Below are positions 27,903 through 36,869 of a stretch of DNA of 64,000 nt, piece by piece. Positions within the stretch are counted from its first letter, which is position 1. Each line of letters starts with the position of its first letter. The stretch comes from Pseudomonas sp. IPO3778 (GTDB lineage Bacteria > Pseudomonadota > Gammaproteobacteria > Pseudomonadales > Pseudomonadaceae): the NCBI RefSeq assembly GCF_013386825.1, contig NZ_JACARC010000027.1, forward strand, positions 154,788-218,787. The letters run 5' to 3'. The notes under the pieces are model-generated. The model searched no databases, was not told the DNA's origin, and was given only the letters and a program-made list of their open reading frames with translations. The translations under genes and the position numbers were made by a program.

Positions 27903-28625
27903 CTACTCCCCTGTCATGCGCTCCAGGCTGTTGCTCAAGTGCAGCAGCATGGCCGCCCTCGCCGCATCCGGGTCCTGGCGGCGGATGGCTTTCAGGATCG
28001 CTTCGTGCTCGAGGTTCGCCACACGCCCCAACTCCATCAAGTCCACGTCCCCGCGCTCTTCGGCGTTGATCCGGGTGCGCGGAATCACCGAGTTGCCCAG
28101 GTGATAGATCACGTCGGTGAAATAGGTATTGCCGGTGGCCTGGGCGATCAGGCGATGGAAACGCACGTCGGGCTCCACCGCGCTGTCGTTGTTGGCCAAG
28201 GAATCCTGGTAGTCATCCAGCGCCTGTCGCATCTGCTGCAATTGTTCATCGGTACGGCGCAAGGCCGCCAGGGCGGCTGCCTGGGTTTCCAGGCCCAGGC
28301 GCAACTCCAGGATGCCGCGCACGCTGGCGGCGGTGTCGTGGGTCAGGTGCAGGCCCTGGCGTTCGTCGCGCTCCAGCACGAAGGTGCCGACACCGTGGCG
28401 GGTTTCCACCAACCCGGCCGCCTGCAATTTGGAGAGCGCTTCGCGTACCACGGTGCGACTGACGCCGTACTCGCCGACGATGGCGGACTCGGACGGCAGC
28501 TTCTCACCCGGCGCCATCTGCCCCAAAAGAATCTGCTGGGTCAGCGCGGTGACGATGTCGTGGGCAAGGCCTGGGGAGCGCTTGCGATGAGGTGCCGAGG
28601 TTGGGTTTTGCATCTGGAATTCCAT
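27903..28625 (-). CDS. GntR/FadR-family (FCD) regulator of glucarate use
   Basis: 240-aa regulator with N-terminal winged helix (KLPSESAIVGEYGVSRTVVREALSKLQAAGLVE) and FCD ligand domain containing the metal-binding pattern (DVRFHRLIAQATGN, HEAILKAI). It is divergent from the MFS and glucarate dehydratase genes. Two TTGT-N3-ACAA palindromes in the intergenic region fit the FadR-family operator. ATG 28625 has AGG 9 bases upstream; ATG 28613 is also possible. It probably represses glucarate uptake and breakdown until the sugar acid is present. Confidence 0.9.
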   Translation of the reverse strand: MEFQMQNPTSAPHRKRSPGLAHDIVTALTQQILLGQMAPGEKLPSESAIVGEYGVSRTVVREALSKLQAAGLVETRHGVGTFVLERDERQGLHLTHDTAASVRGILELRLGLETQAAALAALRRTDEQLQQMRQALDDYQDSLANNDSAVEPDVRFHRLIAQATGNTYFTDVIYHLGNSVIPRTRINAEERGDVDLMELGRVANLEHEAILKAIRRQDPDAARAAMLLHLSNSLERMTGE

Positions 28626-28667
28626 TCAGGGGCGCCTGGCGATACTAGCATTTTTATGCACACCAAC

Positions 28668-28678
28668 TTGTATGACAA
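28668..28678. promoter_or_regulatory. FadR-type operator TTGTATGACAA
   Basis: Perfect TTGT-N3-ACAA site 43 bases upstream of the GntR regulator start, matching the FadR-subfamily consensus TNGT-N3-ACNA. It is well placed for autorepression. Confidence 0.55.
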
Positions 28679-28690
28679 CAAGCGAATACC

Positions 28691-28790
28691 TGTAGGAGCG
28701 AGCTTGCTCGCGAAAAAACCGACTGCACCGTAATTCTTCAACATAACCGCGTAATCGTTGACGTTTTTCGCGAGCGAGCTCGCTCCTACA
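28691..28790. repeat. REPIN (paired inverted REP sequences), 100 bp
   Basis: Same arms as the copy at 10445: opens TGTAGGAGCGAGCTTGCTCG, closes CGAGCTCGCTCCTACA, exactly 100 bases. It lies between the two FadR-type operators of the divergent glucarate region. Confidence 0.85.
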
Positions 28791-28833
28791 AAGTGTTGCT
28801 ATCTGTGAAATTGCAGTTGTATGATGTCTATCA

Positions 28834-28848
28834 AGTTGTCAGACAACT
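28834..28848. promoter_or_regulatory. FadR-type operator AGTTGTCAGACAACT
   Basis: A perfect 7-bp inverted repeat around one central base, containing TTGTCAGACAA, 55 bases upstream of the MFS transporter start. A weaker half-site (TTGTATGA) lies about 15 bases upstream. It is the second copy of the motif and the likely control point of the transporter-dehydratase operon. Confidence 0.6.
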
Positions 28849-28902
28849 CCGGCAACCCGAGCCTATCCCCCGCACAACAATAATCAGTGGGAGTTTTACC
28901 TC

Positions 28903-30252
28903 GTGACCCCTTCAAGCCCTGCGACAGCTGCGCCTGCCACCGACCCGGTCCTGGCCCGCGCGATCAAGAAAGTGAAGAGCCATGTGCTCCCGCTCTTCGT
29001 GATCATGTTCATCGTCAACTACATCGACCGCGTCAACATCGGCTTTGTGCGTACCCATATGGAGCACGACCTGGGCATTGGTGCGGCCGCGTACGGCTTC
29101 GGCGCCGGGTTGTTTTTCATCGGCTACGCGCTGTTCGAAGTGCCGTCCAACATGCTCCTGCAAAAAGTCGGCGCGCGTATCTGGCTGACCCGCATCATGT
29201 TCACCTGGGGCATCACCGCCACGCTGATGGCGTTTATCCAGAACGAAACCCACTTCTACATCCTGCGCTTCCTGCTGGGAGTGGCCGAAGCCGGGTTCTT
29301 CCCTGGGGTGATCTACTACTTCACCCGCTGGTTGCCCGGTGTCGAGCGCGGCAAGGCGATTGCGATTTTCCTCAGTGGCTCGGCCCTCGCCTCGCTGATC
29401 TCCGGCCCGTTGTCCGGCGTGCTGCTGCAAATCACCGGTTTTGGCCTGCATGGCTGGCAATGGATGTACATCATCGAAGGCATGGCCTCGGTGCTGCTGT
29501 GCTTTTTTGTGTGGTTCTGGCTGGACTCAAAACCCCATGACGCCAAGTGGCTGAGCCTTGAAGAGAAGGACGCCCTGGTGGGCGAGATCGACCGCGAACA
29601 GCGCGAGCGTGATGCCGCCACCACGGTCAAGCCGACCCTGGGCAAGTTGCTCAAGGACCGCCAGATCATGCTGTTCTGCGGCCTGTACTTTTGCATCCAG
29701 CTGACGATCTACGCCGCCACGTTCTGGCTGCCGAGCATCATCAAGAAGATGGGCGACCTGAGTGACATCCAGGTGGGTTTCTACAACTCGATCCCGTGGC
29801 TGATCTCGATCATTGCGATGTACGCCTTCGCCGCGCTGGCGGGCAAGTTCAAGTTCCAGCAGGCGTGGGTCGCCGCCGCGTTGTTGATTGCCGCAGTCGG
29901 CATGTTCCTTTCCACCACCGGCGGGCCGATCTTTGCCTTTATCGCCATCTGCTTTGCGGCGATTGGCTTCAAGTCGGCGTCCTCACTGTTCTGGCCAATC
30001 CCCCAGGGTTACCTGGATGCACGGATCGCCGCCGCCGTGATCGCGCTGATCAACTCCATCGGCAACCTCGGCGGGTTTGTCGCGCCTACCACCTTTGGTT
30101 TTCTGGAACAAACCACCGGTTCGATCCAGGGCGGTTTGTATGGCCTGGCAGGCACGTCGATCCTTGCCGCGATCCTGGTGTTTTTTGCCAGGACCCTGCC
30201 CGCGCCAAACACCAGCAGCGTGCTGCAACCCGCACCCGTCTTGAGCAAATAA
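28903..30252 (+). CDS. MFS transporter, glucarate/galactarate type
   Basis: 449-aa inner-membrane protein with about 12 hydrophobic segments of the anion:cation symporter (ACS) family, which carries hexuronates and glucarate. Visible motifs are [10 protein letters not shown] after the first helix, [17 protein letters not shown] and [22 protein letters not shown]. The start is GTG 28903 with GGGAG about 10 bases upstream. It is 10 bases upstream of glucarate dehydratase, which sets its likely substrate as D-glucarate. It is controlled by the divergent GntR regulator. Confidence 0.92.
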   Translation: MTPSSPATAAPATDPVLARAIKKVKSHVLPLFVIMFIVNYIDRVNIGFVRTHMEHDLGIGAAAYGFGAGLFFIGYALFEVPSNMLLQKVGARIWLTRIMFTWGITATLMAFIQNETHFYILRFLLGVAEAGFFPGVIYYFTRWLPGVERGKAIAIFLSGSALASLISGPLSGVLLQITGFGLHGWQWMYIIEGMASVLLCFFVWFWLDSKPHDAKWLSLEEKDALVGEIDREQRERDAATTVKPTLGKLLKDRQIMLFCGLYFCIQLTIYAATFWLPSIIKKMGDLSDIQVGFYNSIPWLISIIAMYAFAALAGKFKFQQAWVAAALLIAAVGMFLSTTGGPIFAFIAICFAAIGFKSASSLFWPIPQGYLDARIAAAVIALINSIGNLGGFVAPTTFGFLEQTTGSIQGGLYGLAGTSILAAILVFFARTLPAPNTSSVLQPAPVLSK

Positions 30253-30262
30253 GGAATACACC

Positions 30263-31612
30263 ATGAACACAGAACACCAGCACCACGCCCAAGGCGCCCC
30301 GGTCGTCACCGGCCTGCAAGTCATCCCGGTGGCCGGCCACGACAGCATGCTGCTCAACCTCAGCGGCGCCCACGGGCCGTTTTTCACCCGCAATATCGTG
30401 ATCCTCACCGACAGCGCCGGCCGTACCGGGGTCGGTGAAGTGCCCGGTGGCGAGTGCATTCGCGAGACTCTGGAAGACGCGCGCAGCCTGGTGATCGGCA
30501 AGCCTATCGGCCAGTACCAGAGCATCCTCAATGCCATGCGCCAGACCTTCGCCGCGCGGGATTCGGCCGGTCGGGGTTTGCAGACGTTTGACCTGCGCAT
30601 CACCATCCACGCCGTCACCGCGATGGAAGCGGCCCTCCTGGATTTGCTCGGCCAGTTCCTTGAAGTCCCGGTAGCTGCCCTCCTCGGCGAAGGCCAGCAG
30701 CGCGATGCGGTGAAGATGCTCGGCTATCTGTTCTACATCGGTGATCGCCAGCAGACCGACCTGGCCTATCGCAGTGAAGCGCACGCCGAGGATTGGTTCC
30801 GCCTGCGGCATGAACAGGCCATGACGCCCGAAGCCATCGTGCGTCTTGCCGAGGCTGCCAAGGCGCAATACGGGTTCAATGACTTCAAGCTCAAGGGCGG
30901 TGTACTGCGCGGCGCTGAAGAAATCGAGGCGGTCACTGCGCTGGCCGAACGCTTCCCCGACGCACGCATCACCCTGGACCCCAACGGCGCCTGGTCTCTG
31001 AAAGAAGCCATCGCCCTGTGCCGCGACCAGCATCACGTACTGGCCTACGCCGAAGACCCCTGCGGTGCCGAAAACGGCTACTCCGGGCGCGAAGTCATGG
31101 CCGAATTCCGCCGTGCCACCGGGCTGCCCACCGCCACCAACATGATCGCCACCGACTGGCGAGAAATGGGCCACGCGATCCAGTTGCAGTCCGTGGATAT
31201 CCCCCTCGCCGACCCGCACTTCTGGACCATGCAGGGTTCGGTGCGGGTGGCGCAGATGTGCCACGAATGGGGCCTGACCTGGGGCTCTCATTCCAACAAT
31301 CACTTCGACATTTCCCTGGCGATGTTCACCCAGGTGGCCGCCGCCGCACCGGGTGAAATCACCGCCATCGATACCCACTGGATCTGGCAGGACGGCCAAC
31401 GCCTGACCAAGGCGCCGCTGAAGATTGTCGACGGTCATATCAAGGTCCCGGGCAAACCAGGCCTGGGTGTGGACATCGACATGGACGCCGTGGCCCACGC
31501 CCATGAGCTGTACAAAGGCATGGGCCTGGGCGCGCGCAATGACAGCGTGGCGATGCAGTTCATGATTCCGGGCTGGACGTTCGATAACAAGCGGCCGTGC
31601 CTGGTGCGCTGA
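30263..31612 (+). CDS. gudD: Glucarate dehydratase
   Basis: Enolase-superfamily enzyme that dehydrates D-glucarate to 5-keto-4-deoxyglucarate. 449 aa. It shows the N-terminal capping domain ([17 protein letters not shown]), the catalytic FKLKGG lysine motif, metal ligands in LDPNGAW and [19 protein letters not shown], and the H-D pair region [15 protein letters not shown]. The C-terminal [15 protein letters not shown] is typical of GudD. It forms an operon with the upstream transporter and converges on a flavoprotein gene two bases away. Confidence 0.96.
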   Translation: MNTEHQHHAQGAPVVTGLQVIPVAGHDSMLLNLSGAHGPFFTRNIVILTDSAGRTGVGEVPGGECIRETLEDARSLVIGKPIGQYQSILNAMRQTFAARDSAGRGLQTFDLRITIHAVTAMEAALLDLLGQFLEVPVAALLGEGQQRDAVKMLGYLFYIGDRQQTDLAYRSEAHAEDWFRLRHEQAMTPEAIVRLAEAAKAQYGFNDFKLKGGVLRGAEEIEAVTALAERFPDARITLDPNGAWSLKEAIALCRDQHHVLAYAEDPCGAENGYSGREVMAEFRRATGLPTATNMIATDWREMGHAIQLQSVDIPLADPHFWTMQGSVRVAQMCHEWGLTWGSHSNNHFDISLAMFTQVAAAAPGEITAIDTHWIWQDGQRLTKAPLKIVDGHIKVPGKPGLGVDIDMDAVAHAHELYKGMGLGARNDSVAMQFMIPGWTFDNKRPCLVR

Positions 31613-31614
31613 TC

Positions 31615-32502
31615 TCAGCTGAAGATCATTGAGAAGTGCGCGCCCACCCCGGCGCGCACGCCCTCGCCTACCGCCAGCGCCACCGAGCCCCCGGCCAGGT
31701 TGGCATCACCGCAGGCGAACACGCCGGGCACGGTGGTCTGGCGAGTTTCGTTGGTGAGGAGATAAGGCCCGGTAGGTCCTTCGACAAACTCACACCCCAA
31801 TTGCTCAGCCAACGGGCTGGCCATGCGCGTGCGGGACATCGTGAAAATGCCGTCCAGTGCGATCACCCGACCGTCTGCCAATTCCACGTCCGCGCACTCA
31901 CCGACAATCCGCCGCACCGCGTGGTTTTCGACGCGAACGCCGCGCCGATCCAGTTGTGCCTGCTGCTCGGCATCCGGCATAAATACGCCGTTGGTGAACA
32001 GCGTGGTGGTGCCCCAGTCCGGCAGCAGCATGGCGTGATGCATCGCCAGCGGTGAAGTCGCCAACACGCCGATGCGACCTTGATCCAGCTCATAGCCGTG
32101 GCAATACGGGCAGTGGAATACGGACTTGCCCCAGCGCTCTTGCAGGCCTTCAACCTCGGGCAACTCATCCACCACTCCGGAGGCCAGAATCAGCCGCTGA
32201 GCGTTAAAGCTGCCATTGCACCGGGTTTGCACCACAAAACCCTGCAGGCCCTGAGTCGCCTCTACCGCCGTGTCCTGCACCCAGGTAACCGTCGGGTACT
32301 CCATCAACTGCCCTCGCCCTTCAGCCGCGATCATCTCCGGCGGCTGGCCGTCCTGGCTGAGGAAGCCGTGGGAGGTGGCCGCAAAACGGTTGCGCCGCTG
32401 CCCGGCGTCAATCACCAGCACCTGGCGCCGGGCCCGCGCCAGTTGCAGGCCAGCCGACATTCCCGCGTAGCTGCCGCCCACGATAATCACGTCGTAAACC
32501 AT
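31615..32502 (-). CDS. NAD(P)/FAD-dependent oxidoreductase (thioredoxin reductase-like)
   Basis: 295-aa flavoprotein. It has the FAD Rossmann motif VGGSYAGMSAG at residues 9-19, a redox CPYC pair at C131 and C134 in HCPYCHGYE, and the C-terminal FAD motif VFACGDAN. This layout is of thioredoxin-reductase-like enzymes that reduce small disulfides. The NADP-binding part (IGVLATSPLAMHHA) lacks the strict GxGxxA, so cofactor choice is uncertain. ATG 32502 is the start; a 19-codon longer form is less likely. An Rrf2 regulator diverges from it. Confidence 0.88.
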   Translation of the reverse strand: MVYDVIIVGGSYAGMSAGLQLARARRQVLVIDAGQRRNRFAATSHGFLSQDGQPPEMIAAEGRGQLMEYPTVTWVQDTAVEATQGLQGFVVQTRCNGSFNAQRLILASGVVDELPEVEGLQERWGKSVFHCPYCHGYELDQGRIGVLATSPLAMHHAMLLPDWGTTTLFTNGVFMPDAEQQAQLDRRGVRVENHAVRRIVGECADVELADGRVIALDGIFTMSRTRMASPLAEQLGCEFVEGPTGPYLLTNETRQTTVPGVFACGDANLAGGSVALAVGEGVRAGVGAHFSMIFS

Positions 32503-32646
32503 GAAGATGACCTCTCTGGTGGCCCTTGCATCGGTTGCCGGGCATTCACGACACACCATAAGTTACATAAAAATACTTCGTCAAGCATCTCGCAACTCCA
32601 ATCGTTACGAACGATACTTTCGCGCAGGAATTCCTGAGGCTTGCAT

Positions 32647-33096
32647 ATGAGAAACGACACCCGGCTTTCGCGCATGCTCCATGTGCTGATCCACATGGGC
32701 CGCCACGAGGAACGCGCCACCTCGGAAACCATCGCGCAGATGCTCGGCACCAACGCGGTGGTGGTGCGCCGCACCCTGGGCCTGCTCAAGGAAAAGGGCT
32801 ATGTGCGTTCCGAAAAAGGCCATCAGGGCGGCTGGATGCTCGGCAAACCCTTGGATGAAATCACCTTGCTGGACATCCACAACGCCCTTGGCACGTCGTC
32901 GATCTTTGCCGTCGGCCTGTCCACCGATCACCCGCAATGCCTGGTGGAACAAGCCGTCAACGCCGCGCTGAACCAGGCCTTTGATGACGCCCAGGCGTTG
33001 TTGCTGCAGCGCCTGGGCGAGGTGACGCTGGCGCAGTTGGCGGATGACTTCGACCTGCGCTATCAGGTGGCGATGACGCCGGCGCCCTGTGCGTGA
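32647..33096 (+). CDS. Rrf2 family transcriptional regulator
   Basis: 149-aa protein with the Rrf2 winged helix (MLHVLIHMGRHEERATSETIAQMLGTNAVVVRRTLGLLKEKGYV), the KGHQGGWMLGKP wing and the LLDIHNAL segment. Only one cysteine lies in the usual cluster region (HPQCLVEQ) and another at the C-terminus, so Fe-S cluster binding is unlikely. It is divergent from the thioredoxin-reductase-like gene, its probable target, and 35 bases upstream of solA. Confidence 0.9.
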   Translation: MRNDTRLSRMLHVLIHMGRHEERATSETIAQMLGTNAVVVRRTLGLLKEKGYVRSEKGHQGGWMLGKPLDEITLLDIHNALGTSSIFAVGLSTDHPQCLVEQAVNAALNQAFDDAQALLLQRLGEVTLAQLADDFDLRYQVAMTPAPCA

Positions 33097-33131
33097 TACG
33101 TTCGGCTCCCCCCTTCTGATGGAGCCAGAAC

Positions 33132-34304
33132 ATGCCAGCGCAGCACTACGACGTAGCCGTGATCGGACTCGGCGCCATGGGCGCTGCCACGCTCTATCAA
33201 CTGGCCCGGCGCGGTGTTCGCGCCATCGGCATCGACCGCTTTGCGCCACCCCATGACCAGGGTTCCAGCCACGGCGACACGCGCATCACCCGCCAGGCCG
33301 TCGGCGAAGGGGCGGCCTACGTCCCGCTGGTGATCCGCTCGCAACAGATCTGGCGCGAGCTGGAAGCCGAACTCGGCGTGAGCCTGTTCGAGCAATGCGG
33401 TGTGCTGGTCATGAGCAGTGGCGAGCCCGCTGCGCCGCAGCACGGCGTTGCCGACTTCACCCGCCAGACCCTCGCGCTGGGCAAGGCCTATGGCATCCCC
33501 CATGAGGTGCTGAACGCCGAACAGATCCGCGGGCGCTTCCCGCAATTTGCCGGTGTTGAAGATAACGCCGTGGGCTATTTCGAACCGGGCGGCGGCTACG
33601 TCAAGCCGGAACGCTGCATTGACGCCCAACTGACCCGCGCCCGCCAACTGGGGGCCGAGACGCTGACGGGCGCGGTGGTCAGCCAGCTGCAATCGGCCAA
33701 CGGCGAAGTGACCATCAACACCAATGTGGCCAGCGTGCGTGCGCGCAAGGTGATCGTCTGCGCCGGTATGTGGAGTGCCCAGTTGCTCGGTGCACCCTTC
33801 GATACACTGCTGACGGTCTGCCGCCAGAACCTGTACTGGTTCAAGCTGGCGCAGCCGTCGGTTTTCCCCGCAGGCTCACCCACCTTCATCCTTGCCCATG
33901 GCTCGGGCGAGGACGACAACTGCTACGGCTTCCCGCCGATTGCCGGGGAACACAGCATGAAGGTCGCCTGCGAGCAACGCGCCGTCGCGACCACGCCCGA
34001 CGCCGTGAATCGTCAAGTCAGCCCGGCCGAGTGTGAAGCCATGTTCAGCACCCATCTCGCGGGCAAGGTTGCCGGTGTGACCGCCCAAGTACTGAAAACC
34101 GCCGTGTGCACGTACACCCTGACGCCGGACCACGGCTTCATCATCGACCAGCATCCCCACCTGGAAAACGTGACGGTGGTCAGTGCCTGCTCCGGGCACG
34201 GTTTCAAGCACTCGGCCGCGATCGGCGAAGCGTTGGCGCAGCAGCACGTCGAGGGTAAAAGCGCCCTCGACTTGTCGGCGTTCTCGCTGCGCCGGTTTAC
34301 CTAA
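33132..34304 (+). CDS. solA: N-methyl-L-tryptophan oxidase / sarcosine oxidase family
   Basis: 390-aa FAD enzyme that oxidatively demethylates N-methyl amino acids. The FAD motif IGLGAMGAATLYQLARRG is at residues 11-28, followed by SSHGDTRITRQA typical of monomeric sarcosine oxidase/SolA. The Cys in AVCTYTLTPDHGF is at the site of covalent flavin attachment, and SGHGFKHSAAIGEALA ends the FAD domain. The start ATG has GGAG 9 bases upstream. The gene converges on a TetR gene with stops overlapping by 3 bases. Substrate preference (N-methyl-tryptophan versus sarcosine) is not proven. Confidence 0.87.
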   Translation: MPAQHYDVAVIGLGAMGAATLYQLARRGVRAIGIDRFAPPHDQGSSHGDTRITRQAVGEGAAYVPLVIRSQQIWRELEAELGVSLFEQCGVLVMSSGEPAAPQHGVADFTRQTLALGKAYGIPHEVLNAEQIRGRFPQFAGVEDNAVGYFEPGGGYVKPERCIDAQLTRARQLGAETLTGAVVSQLQSANGEVTINTNVASVRARKVIVCAGMWSAQLLGAPFDTLLTVCRQNLYWFKLAQPSVFPAGSPTFILAHGSGEDDNCYGFPPIAGEHSMKVACEQRAVATTPDAVNRQVSPAECEAMFSTHLAGKVAGVTAQVLKTAVCTYTLTPDHGFIIDQHPHLENVTVVSACSGHGFKHSAAIGEALAQQHVEGKSALDLSAFSLRRFT

Positions 34305-34918
34305 TGGCCGCCCACCGAACGCCAGGCTGCCTCGGCCAGGGCCTCGCGGTAAACCCTCGGGCTGCTGGTCACGCGCCCGGCCAACCAGGCACGGCAGTAG
34401 CTGTCGGCCTGGCCGATGATCAGTGACGTCAACAGTTCAGCGGGTACCTGACTGAGCTGGTCGCCACGCCCGGGCAGCGCCATCCAGTCCTTCAGCACGG
34501 CATTGCGCGACTGGTTGCGGCTGTCCAGTTCTGCGGCAAACGGCCCCTTGGTCACGGCAAAACGCGCGTGGTATTGAAAGCGTGCCCATTGCGGTTCGCT
34601 GTCTACCCAATCCACGTAGCTGTGGACCAGCGCGTACACGCCCTCCTTCGCGGTTTTCGCCGACTCAAGATAGCGCCCACGCAACTCGGCCTGATCCTCC
34701 AGTGCGGTAAAAAACAGCGCGGCGACCAAGCCTTCCTTGTTGCCGAAGTGGTGGTAGATGGCGCCAACGCTGGTGTCGCACTGTGCGCGAATCATCTCGA
34801 TGGTGGTGGCTTCAAGGCCTTGCTCGTTGAACAGATCGAGCGCGGTCTTGAAGATATCGCGCTTCAATTCGGCCCTTCGACCGGGGAAGCAGCGCTGAAG
34901 CAGATCCGGGGTTTGCAT
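34301..34918 (-). CDS. TetR family transcriptional regulator
   Basis: 205-aa regulator with the N-terminal TetR helix-turn-helix (RDIFKTALDLFNEQGLEATTIEMIRAQCDTSVGAIYHHFGNKEGLVAALF). It diverges from a DUF4442 gene, with a perfect 15-bp inverted repeat midway between them as the probable operator. ATG 34918 was chosen; an in-frame start 20 codons upstream (34978) would place the protein start inside the operator region and is less likely. The ligand could be a fatty acyl compound, given the neighbour, but this is inference. Confidence 0.9.
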   Translation of the reverse strand: MQTPDLLQRCFPGRRAELKRDIFKTALDLFNEQGLEATTIEMIRAQCDTSVGAIYHHFGNKEGLVAALFFTALEDQAELRGRYLESAKTAKEGVYALVHSYVDWVDSEPQWARFQYHARFAVTKGPFAAELDSRNQSRNAVLKDWMALPGRGDQLSQVPAELLTSLIIGQADSYCRAWLAGRVTSSPRVYREALAEAAWRSVGGH

Positions 34919-34989
34919 ACTGAACAGGCACTCAATCAGTGAGAGGGATGCGTCGGGGCAGCTTGACAGATTTCCCACGGACAGAATAC

Positions 34990-35024
34990 TGTTCCGTTAC
35001 AGAACATTATTCTGTAACGGAACA
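34990..35024. promoter_or_regulatory. Perfect palindromic TetR operator
   Basis: TGTTCCGTTACAGAA (34990-35004) and its exact reverse complement (35010-35024) are separated by five bases. Further partial copies flank it (AGAATACTGTTCCG before, ACATTCCGTAA after). It lies midway between the divergent TetR and DUF4442 starts, 72 and 38 bases from them. Confidence 0.7.
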
Positions 35025-35061
35025 ACATTCCGTAAATCCGAACCACCAGCGAGGCACTTTC

Positions 35062-35502
35062 ATGAGTCAGTTCCTGAGTATGTTCAACAGCGCCGGCCCC
35101 GAAGCGTTCAGCAAACTGGCGTGCCAGATGGCGCCCTACTTCAGCACGATCAACCCGCTGATCACCCAACTGCGCCCGGGTTTGGCGTCGGTGGAGGTGC
35201 CCTTCAGCAAGAGCATCACCAACCATTTGGGGACCGTGCATGCCATCGCCATGTGCAACGCTGCGGAGTTGGCGGCGGGCACCATGACCGACGTGTCCAT
35301 ACCGCCGGGAGCGCGGTGGATTCCCAAGGGGATGACCGTGGAGTACCTGGCCAAGGCCAAAAGCAGTGTGACGGCCACCGCCAATGGCGAGGGGATTGAC
35401 TGGCACACGCCGGGGGACAAGATCGTGCCGGTGGAAATGCTGGATGCCGAGGGGAAACGGGTGTTTACCGCGCGGATTACCATGGACGTCAAGCTGGGGT
35501 GA
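35062..35502 (+). CDS. DUF4442 hotdog-fold protein (thioesterase-like)
   Basis: 146-aa protein. The DUF4442 family adopts the hotdog fold of acyl-CoA thioesterases; here KSITNHLGTVHAIAMCNAAELAAG holds the N-H-G-H region expected at the active site, followed by AGTMTDVSIPPGARWIPKGMTVEYLAKAK. The ATG at 35062 has GAGG 8 bases upstream. It is divergent from TetR, which probably represses it through the palindrome. The natural substrate is unknown. Confidence 0.85.
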   Translation: MSQFLSMFNSAGPEAFSKLACQMAPYFSTINPLITQLRPGLASVEVPFSKSITNHLGTVHAIAMCNAAELAAGTMTDVSIPPGARWIPKGMTVEYLAKAKSSVTATANGEGIDWHTPGDKIVPVEMLDAEGKRVFTARITMDVKLG

Positions 35503-35522
35503 TGGTGGTTGCACGGCCCTGA

Positions 35523-35622
35523 TGTGGGAGCGGGCTTGCTCGCGAAGGGGGTTAACGATAACGCGGGCATCCTGAATAAACACGGCGCCCTCGGGTTATT
35601 CGCGAGCAAGCCCGCTCCCACA
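35523..35622. repeat. REPIN (paired inverted REP sequences), 100 bp, opposite orientation
   Basis: Arms TGTGGGAGCGGGCTTGCTCG and CGAGCAAGCCCGCTCCCACA are exact complements. The element is 100 bases long like the copies at 10445 and 28691. Its reverse complement shares the interior pattern (TATTCAG-ATGCC-GCGTTATCGTT) with the 10445 copy. It lies between two convergent genes and may also act as a terminator. Confidence 0.85.
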
Positions 35623-35666
35623 TAAGGCGGCTCTGCTGTTGGTTTTGACCCAACCGCCTGCGACCC

Positions 35667-36869
35667 TCAGTCCCCACAATTCCCGGTAATCACCTCACCG
35701 GCAAACGCCTTGCGCACGAACGGCGTCGAGTCCGCCAGCGAGCCATTTACCGTGGCCGAATGATCAAGCTCGGGATAGAAATGCCATTCGATCCGGTCGC
35801 CTGCCTTGCACGCGTCCCTGACCAACGCCTTCTGCCCCGGCACAAACACATCCCGGTCCTGGCCGCCGGTGCCGACGAACACCGGAATATCGGTCTTCAG
35901 CGTTGGATACGCCGACTCGCGATAGACCCTGTCGAGGGCTGCTTTGGGCGAGCGCTTGAAGCTGTCGTTGAAGGTAAGTTTATCCGCCACCACCCGCTGC
36001 TCGATGGCATGCAAGCAATCGCGCTGACTGATCTCAAACGCTGGCATTGCGCGCTCGCTCAAGTAGTCGGCAGGGACAAACGACGGATCAAACAAGGTGG
36101 CCGTACTCAGCCGCAGCAGGTTATAGGCAAAGGTCGGCACCACCGAGCTGCGGGCCTTTTCCAGTTCGGCACTGTCACCCGTTTTATGGGTGGCGGCGTA
36201 AGGCGTACCGGTTGCCACTACGCCGACGATGTTCAATTCCGGCGCGTAGTCTTTGGCGTAGACCGCTGTGGCAAACGCGGCGCGCCCGCCCTGGGACTGG
36301 CCGAACACCACGATGTTTTTGGAGAGTTCAAACTCATCCGCCATCACCGCACGAATGCTGTCGAGCACACCGTAAGCCAGCGGGCTGGTCAGCCCGTAAG
36401 GGTGCGGGCCGGGCGTCCCGAGCCCTTGATAATCGGTGGCGACGATGGCGTACCCCTGCTCCAGCCAATAATTGAGATAGCGGGTGTCCCGCAGGCTGCG
36501 CGCGGTGAACGATGGCGCGCAGATGTCGGCACTGCCCACGGTGCCATGGGCCCACGCCATCAGCGGCCATCCACCCGGCGGCGGTGTGCCTTCGGGCAGG
36601 AACAACGCACCGGAGACCACCACCTGTTTGCGGGAGTCGAGACCGTCGGTGGACGTGTACAGGATCCGGACATTCTGCCCCGCCTCGGCCAGGCTTTGCG
36701 CGGCCGTCAACGGCTCGCTGCGCAGCATCTGCCCGGGTGACGCGGGCATCTTGTCGGCCCAGGTATAGAACGCGGGAACGCCACCGTCGCCGACCTGCGT
36801 TTGCGCAGCACTCGCACCACCGCATCCGGCCAAAAACACTGCCAGCACCACCGACAACCGACGCGACAT
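35667..36869 (-). CDS. Secreted lipase-family alpha/beta hydrolase (lipoprotein)
   Basis: 400-aa exported hydrolase. A short signal ends in the lipobox LAGC near residue 15, so it is probably a lipoprotein. The body resembles the secretory lipase (LIP) family: WAHGTVG oxyanion region, TDYQGLGTPGPHPY, nucleophile Ser in GQSQGG, late acid in GTGGQDRDVFVPG and His in PELDHSATV. The ATG at 36869 has GAGGG 7 bases upstream and overlaps the nudK stop (TGATG), so the two are co-translated. The ester substrate is unknown. Confidence 0.88.
   Translation of the reverse strand: MSRRLSVVLAVFLAGCGGASAAQTQVGDGGVPAFYTWADKMPASPGQMLRSEPLTAAQSLAEAGQNVRILYTSTDGLDSRKQVVVSGALFLPEGTPPPGGWPLMAWAHGTVGSADICAPSFTARSLRDTRYLNYWLEQGYAIVATDYQGLGTPGPHPYGLTSPLAYGVLDSIRAVMADEFELSKNIVVFGQSQGGRAAFATAVYAKDYAPELNIVGVVATGTPYAATHKTGDSAELEKARSSVVPTFAYNLLRLSTATLFDPSFVPADYLSERAMPAFEISQRDCLHAIEQRVVADKLTFNDSFKRSPKAALDRVYRESAYPTLKTDIPVFVGTGGQDRDVFVPGQKALVRDACKAGDRIEWHFYPELDHSATVNGSLADSTPFVRKAFAGEVITGNCGD

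Noticed and set aside
27111..28733. A 540-codon plus-strand frame across the LysE and GntR genes.
   Set aside because: It is antisense to two well-supported genes and has Gln/His/Arg-rich composition typical of shadow frames.
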